Below, one piece after another: positions 7,234 to 9,911 of a stretch of DNA of 9,911 nt. Origin of the DNA: Deltaproteobacteria bacterium (GTDB lineage Bacteria; Desulfobacterota; UBA8473); NCBI GenBank assembly GCA_030643245.1, contig DAOWME010000098.1, positions 1-9,911 on the forward strand, in the 5' to 3' direction. Within the stretch, counting starts at the first letter, position 1. Each line of letters starts with the position of its first letter. Made by a program: the position numbers and the translations under genes. The notes below the pieces were generated by a model. It saw only the letters and a program-made list of their open reading frames with translations. It was not told where the DNA came from and ran no database searches.

Positions 7234-8193
7234 ATGGTTCAAGAAGTTGAACTTGTTGTCACAGAAAGAGATAGTAAGAAGCGGCTTGATATCTTTCTTT
7301 CACAACAAGACCTGCCCCTTTCCCGTTCCCGGATAAAGAAATTGATAGATGCCGGGCTAATCCTCATAAACGAAATATCCCCCAAGGCCGGCTTCAGGAT
7401 AAGTAATGGTGACTTGATTAAGGTGCAAATCCCGGAGCCCACGCCTTCCGAGCTTCACCCGGAGAATATCCCCTTGGATATCATTTATGAAGATGATTTT
7501 CTCATCGTGATAAATAAACCTGCAGGGTTGGTTGTTCACCCCGCTGCCGGAAACTACTCAGGAACCTTAGTTAATGCCTTATTGTACCACAGCCATGATC
7601 TCTCGGGTATAGGGGGTGTCGTTCGCCCCGGCATAGTACATCGTATTGACAAGAACACCTCGGGAGTTTTGGTGGTAGCGAAGAATGATATTGCACATAG
7701 GTTATTGGCAGGCCAGTTTAAGAAGCATTCTATTACGAGAAGATACACTGGGATGGTTTACGGTACTTTCAAGAACGAAAGAGGTACTGTGACTTCCTCT
7801 ATCGGTCGACACCCTGTAGATAGAAAGAAGATGTCTACGAGTGCCAGGAGAGGGAGGAAGGCCATAACACACTGGAGAGTGATCGAACAGTTCGAAGAGA
7901 TCACGTTATTGGAGATAAGCCTGGAGACCGGGAGAACCCACCAGATTAGAGTTCACATGGCGGACATCCAGCACCCTGTAATAGGCGACCCTGTTTATTC
8001 CAGCAAGAAAAGGCTATTGAGGATACAGAACGAGCAAGTCCGTAACACGCTAAGGGGTCTATCCAGACAGGCCTTACATGCCAGTCTTTTAGGCTTTAAC
8101 CATCCCAAGACCGGGACCTACATGAAATTTTCCGCACCCCTGCCACAGGACCTTGGAGAGATACTTAATGTCCTAAGAGATCAGGGGGGGTAA
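7234..8193 (+). CDS. rluD: RluD-like 23S rRNA pseudouridine synthase
   Basis: This RluA/RluD-family pseudouridine synthase of 319 residues isomerises uridines in RNA; RluD itself modifies helix 69 of 23S rRNA. An N-terminal S4 RNA-binding domain covers about 16-65 (KRLDIFLSQ...SRSRIKKLIDAGLI). The catalytic domain carries NKPAGLVVHPA (94-104) and the active-site Asp D139 in HRIDKNTSG. It also has GRTHQIRVH (233-241) and the C-terminal RQALHA (278-283). Domain order and length are typical of RluD; RluA usually lacks S4. RluC is an alternative, since substrate site choice cannot be read from sequence alone. The ATG at 7234 has no SD at normal distance. AAGGAG lies 18 nt upstream inside the end of the HNH gene, so translation may be coupled to it. 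No in-frame alternative start exists, because the HNH stop codon lies upstream in the same frame. Confidence 0.9.
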   Translation: MVQEVELVVTERDSKKRLDIFLSQQDLPLSRSRIKKLIDAGLILINEISPKAGFRISNGDLIKVQIPEPTPSELHPENIPLDIIYEDDFLIVINKPAGLVVHPAAGNYSGTLVNALLYHSHDLSGIGGVVRPGIVHRIDKNTSGVLVVAKNDIAHRLLAGQFKKHSITRRYTGMVYGTFKNERGTVTSSIGRHPVDRKKMSTSARRGRKAITHWRVIEQFEEITLLEISLETGRTHQIRVHMADIQHPVIGDPVYSSKKRLLRIQNEQVRNTLRGLSRQALHASLLGFNHPKTGTYMKFSAPLPQDLGEILNVLRDQGG

Positions 8194-8219
8194 ATTCTTT
8201 CTCCGTTCTGTATTACGTC

Positions 8220-8338
8220 CTTGCTTAGGGGCGGGGCCGAAATAACTTCCCCATTTGCACATCTCATCTTCAGGCCATCTTTGACCGATCTTCAAACACA
8301 AAATCCTCGAAATAGGTAAAACTATTCCTGTGGTTTTG
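8220..8338 (+). repeat. Interspersed repeat, copy 2 (one arm plus loop)
   Basis: The 111-base core (8228-8338) aligns without gaps to the core of copy 3 (8898-9008), with 7 differences by hand count, about 94% identity. The shared sequence extends outward to CTTGCTTAGGG. After GGTTTTG at 8332-8338 the similarity fades within a few bases, and no second inverted end is found before the epimerase gene, so this copy lacks the distal arm. It lies between the convergent rluD and epimerase genes. The open frame across it on the - strand is a by-product of the repeat and I do not call it a gene. Confidence 0.88.
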
Positions 8339-8388
8339 TATTTACGTAATCTCTGCGTCAGTATGCCCCCACGGCCATGCGAAAATGT

Positions 8389-8428
8389 AGGCAGGTAAAG
8401 GTCCCACAAAAACAACCTTTGCCTGCCT
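8389..8428 (-). terminator. Strong hairpin, probable terminator of the epimerase gene
   Basis: The arms 8389-8402 and 8415-8428 form a 14-bp stem with one G-U pair and a 12-nt loop. The stem lies 12 nt past the epimerase stop on the - strand and is followed there by ACATTTTC, a short, imperfect T-run. It could also stop read-through from rluD on the + strand, but has only a two-base T-run on that side. Confidence 0.55.
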
Positions 8429-8439
8429 TTGGTATTTCG

Positions 8440-8838
8440 TTATCCCTGAATTATCTCAAAGAGAACACTGTTAAAGGATTTAGGGTGAAGAAATCCAAAC
8501 TTATGACCTTCAAACTCATTCGGAGACTTGTCAATTAACTTAATACCCTTCTCAGCAAATTCCTCCCACTGTTTTTCTATGTCGTCAGTCTTCAAAGCGA
8601 TGTGGTGTAGACCCTCACCCTTAGCCTCAATAAACTTGCCTATGACCCCATCCGGTTTGGTGGGAGCCATCAGCTCGAAATCCACATCTCCAATGCGACA
8701 CATGGCATACTTCATGCCATAGGCATCGAATGTCGTTGTTTCTCCTGCCTTAGCCCCCAGGACTTCCGTGAAAAGCTTGATTGCTTTGTCGAGATCCTTT
8801 ACCGCTACCCCTACCTCTATTACTTTTTCTATTGACAT
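8440..8838 (-). CDS. mce: Methylmalonyl-CoA epimerase (VOC/glyoxalase fold)
   Basis: This 132-residue VOC-superfamily protein has two beta-alpha-beta-beta-beta repeats (about 5-60 and 75-131). It should interconvert (S)- and (R)-methylmalonyl-CoA, supplying the mutase encoded at 4007-5668. Typical family stretches are GVAVKDLDKAI, FELMAPT, GLHHIALKTDDI (76-87) and GFLHPKSFNSVLFE (115-128). Of the metal ligands, the central His (H78/H79 region), E55 and C-terminal E128 are present. The first ligand, a His in the usual IDHIGIAV, is Glu here (E8 in VIEVGVAV). Glu can bind metal in this fold, so activity is plausible but less certain. The ATG at 8838 has a strong SD (AAGGAGGT at 8847-8854). Repeat copy 3 lies between this gene and the upstream dehydrogenase. 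Another VOC-family enzyme is the main alternative. Confidence 0.85.
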   Translation of the reverse strand: MSIEKVIEVGVAVKDLDKAIKLFTEVLGAKAGETTTFDAYGMKYAMCRIGDVDFELMAPTKPDGVIGKFIEAKGEGLHHIALKTDDIEKQWEEFAEKGIKLIDKSPNEFEGHKFGFLHPKSFNSVLFEIIQG

Positions 8839-8874
8839 CCTTATATACCTCCTTCAATGAGATTTGAATGTAAC

Positions 8875-8900
8875 CCCTTACCATGACCTCTCGGTAAGGG
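8875..8900. promoter_or_regulatory. Inverted repeat in the epimerase leader
   Basis: CCCTTACC (8875-8882) and GGTAAGGG (8893-8900) are perfect 8-bp complements with a 10-nt loop. The right arm overlaps the first bases of the inverted end of repeat copy 3. On the - strand it lies about 20 bp upstream of the epimerase SD, so it could influence leader structure or be part of the mobile element's end. It has no T-run and is not a clear terminator. Confidence 0.45.
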
Positions 8901-9081
8901 ACGGGGACGAAATAACTTCCCCATTTGTGCATCTCATCTTCAGGCCATCTTTGCCCGATCTTCAAACACAAAATCCTCGAAATAGGCAAAACTATTCCTG
9001 CGGTTTTGCGTTTTCAGATCGAACAAATCTAACCTAAATCTGAGCGCCAACTTGAGGAAGTTATTTCGGCCCCGTCCCTAA
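8895..9081 (+). repeat. Complete copy 3 of the repeat: MITE-like element with inverted ends
   Basis: The outer 23 bases at 8898-8920 and 9056-9078 are inverted complements with one mismatch (GGGACGGGG followed by A or C, then CGAAATAACTTCC). Internal sequence continues this pattern. The left arm, up to CACAAAATCC, and the reverse complement of the right arm, ending CGCAAAACC, share TTTG-CGATCT-AAA-C-CAAAA in the same order with about one gap. The element is thus two diverged inverted arms of about 80 bp around a loop of about 25 bp, a non-coding MITE-like hairpin. Flanks show TA at 8895-8896 and 9079-9080, a possible 2-bp target duplication, but the boundary is ambiguous. No transposase is present. 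It lies between the dehydrogenase stop and the epimerase start. Confidence 0.8.
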
Positions 9082-9091
9082 GCAAGTAAAA

Positions 9092-9838
9092 TTAGAGCAT
9101 AGTCATCCCTCCGCTCACACTAATGTGCTGGCCGGTCATATAGTCAGCCTCTTCAGAACATAGATACATCACCATGCTGGCTATCTCTTCGGGTCGCGCC
9201 AACCTCTTCTTCGGAACACCCTGTATCATCTTTTCGATGATCTTTCCCAGATTCTGCGTTGCAGGTGTGTCCACCGTTCCGGGAGCGACGCAGTTTACGT
9301 TAATACCAAAACGTGCCAACTCACCTGCAATGGTCCTTGAAAAACCGGCAATGGCAGCTTTGTTGCCCGAATAGACCGCCTGCCTCGGTGTGCTGATCTT
9401 CGATGCGTCGGAAGTGATGCTCACTATCCTGCCCCCTCCCTGATTGATCATATGAGGGATAACCGCGTGGCAACAATTGAGAACACCCAACCAATCAACT
9501 GCTATCTCCCTGTCCCATTCCTCAGGGTCAGTCTCATGGAAGTGCTTGAAGGACATGGTAACCAGGGCTGCATTGTTTACCAGTATGTCTACTTTGCCGA
9601 GTTCATCCACCACCTTCTTCACCATATCCAAGACCTCTTCTCTTTTGGAGACGTCAGTCTTGATAGCTAAGGCCTTGCCTCCGCCATCGGTTATCTCCGC
9701 AGCAACCTTCTCCGCAGCGTCACTTCTCAGCTCAGCAATGATAGACGTAGCCCCCTCCTTTGCAAATGAATGACTGGTCGCACGACCGATCCCTGAGCCT
9801 GCCCCTGTTACGATGACTACCTTATCTGAAAATCTCAT
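9092..9838 (-). CDS. Short-chain dehydrogenase/reductase, BadH-like
   Basis: This 248-residue classical SDR has a Rossmann fold that should oxidise or reduce a hydroxyl/keto group with NAD(H). The nucleotide motif is TGAGSGIG (11-18). An acidic residue at the end of beta-2 (E36 in AEL) suggests NAD rather than NADP. NNAA (88-91), catalytic S143 in ITSD and YSGNK with Y156 and K160 are present. The tetrad Asn normally found in this region (INL) is Asp here (D115 in VDWLGV). Several stretches, including VDILVNNA, SDA, HAVIPHM and the C-terminal SVSGGMTM, resemble my recollection of BadH, the 2-hydroxycyclohexanecarboxyl-CoA dehydrogenase of alicyclic/benzoate degradation. A hydroxyacyl-CoA substrate is therefore plausible but unproven; FabG-like reductases are the alternative. 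The ATG has a strong SD (AAGGAGGA at 9843-9850). The stop lies about 10 bp from repeat copy 3, and the epimerase follows on the same strand. Confidence 0.88.
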   Translation of the reverse strand: MRFSDKVVIVTGAGSGIGRATSHSFAKEGATSIIAELRSDAAEKVAAEITDGGGKALAIKTDVSKREEVLDMVKKVVDELGKVDILVNNAALVTMSFKHFHETDPEEWDREIAVDWLGVLNCCHAVIPHMINQGGGRIVSITSDASKISTPRQAVYSGNKAAIAGFSRTIAGELARFGINVNCVAPGTVDTPATQNLGKIIEKMIQGVPKKRLARPEEIASMVMYLCSEEADYMTGQHISVSGGMTML

Positions 9839-9893
9839 TTTTTCCTCCTTTTACGCATGATGTGGTTGTCAAGCCTTTATTATCCAATTTACA

Positions 9894-9911
9894 TAGGGAA
9901 ACCTTTCCCTA
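9894..9911. promoter_or_regulatory. Perfect palindrome upstream of the dehydrogenase
   Basis: TAGGGAAA and TTTCCCTA form a perfect 8-bp inverted repeat with a 2-bp centre, ending at the last base of the window. It lies about 55 bp upstream of the dehydrogenase start codon. Its symmetry and small spacer fit a dimeric-regulator operator better than a terminator. It may continue beyond the window. Confidence 0.35.

Noticed and set aside
8173..8415. Open frame of 80 codons on the - strand through repeat copy 2
   Set aside because: It exists because the repeat is open in that frame; the same peptide recurs in copy 3. It has no SD or domain and spans the repeat plus the hairpin region, so I treat it as spurious.
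8750..8989. Open frame of 79 codons on the - strand through repeat copy 3 and the epimerase start
   Set aside because: It overlaps the well-supported epimerase gene in another frame and shares the repeat-derived peptide with copy 2. There is no independent evidence for translation.
8220..9081. The repeats as a CRISPR array
   Set aside because: Units are over 110 bp, in mixed orientation and far apart, with genes between them. There are no regular spacers or cas genes.
9868..9873. TTGACA on the - strand upstream of the dehydrogenase as a -35 box
   Set aside because: A -10 box at normal spacing would fall on the ribosome binding site, and no TATAAT-like hexamer is found there.

Overview
The window looks like a chromosomal segment of a Gram-negative, anaerobic bacterium, most likely a Desulfobacterota (deltaproteobacterial) lineage. 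This is inferred from an NtrY/NtrX-type sigma-54 two-component pair, a two-subunit-type methylmalonyl-CoA mutase, a methylmalonyl-CoA epimerase, a BadH-like dehydrogenase, strong Shine-Dalgarno sites and moderate GC. No 16S rRNA, tRNA or other taxonomic marker is present, so the assignment is tentative.

Left part (about 1-5668, + strand): a truncated copy of an interspersed repeat, then a tightly spaced three-gene run: an NtrY-like membrane histidine kinase, an NtrX-like sigma-54 activator with an intact GAFTGA loop (15-nt gap), and the large catalytic subunit of methylmalonyl-CoA mutase (32-nt gap). The mutase has the active-site residues expected for methylmalonyl-CoA but lacks the B12-binding domain, so it needs a small subunit encoded outside the window.

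Middle part (5634-8193): an alpha/beta hydrolase on the - strand whose 3' end overlaps that of the mutase gene by 35 bp. It is separated from a + strand HNH nuclease-rluD pair by a short AT-rich divergent promoter region.

Right part (8194-9911, - strand): a BadH-like short-chain dehydrogenase followed downstream by a methylmalonyl-CoA epimerase, with a complete copy of the repeat between them. A partial repeat copy and a strong hairpin lie between the epimerase and the convergent rluD. Mutase and epimerase belong to the same propionyl-CoA/succinyl-CoA interconversion pathway although they are in separate transcription units. The dehydrogenase may act on hydroxyacyl-CoA or alicyclic intermediates feeding CoA-thioester metabolism.

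The most distinctive non-coding feature is a three-copy repeat family. The copy at 8895-9081 has near-perfect inverted ends, and its two arms appear to be diverged inverted copies of one another, so it should fold into a long imperfect hairpin like a MITE. The copies at 1-140 and 8220-8338 contain one arm plus the loop, and the first carries an extra 24 bp. I found no CRISPR array, RNA gene, transposase, phage gene or recognisable defence system. The remaining oddities are residue changes in the epimerase and the dehydrogenase.
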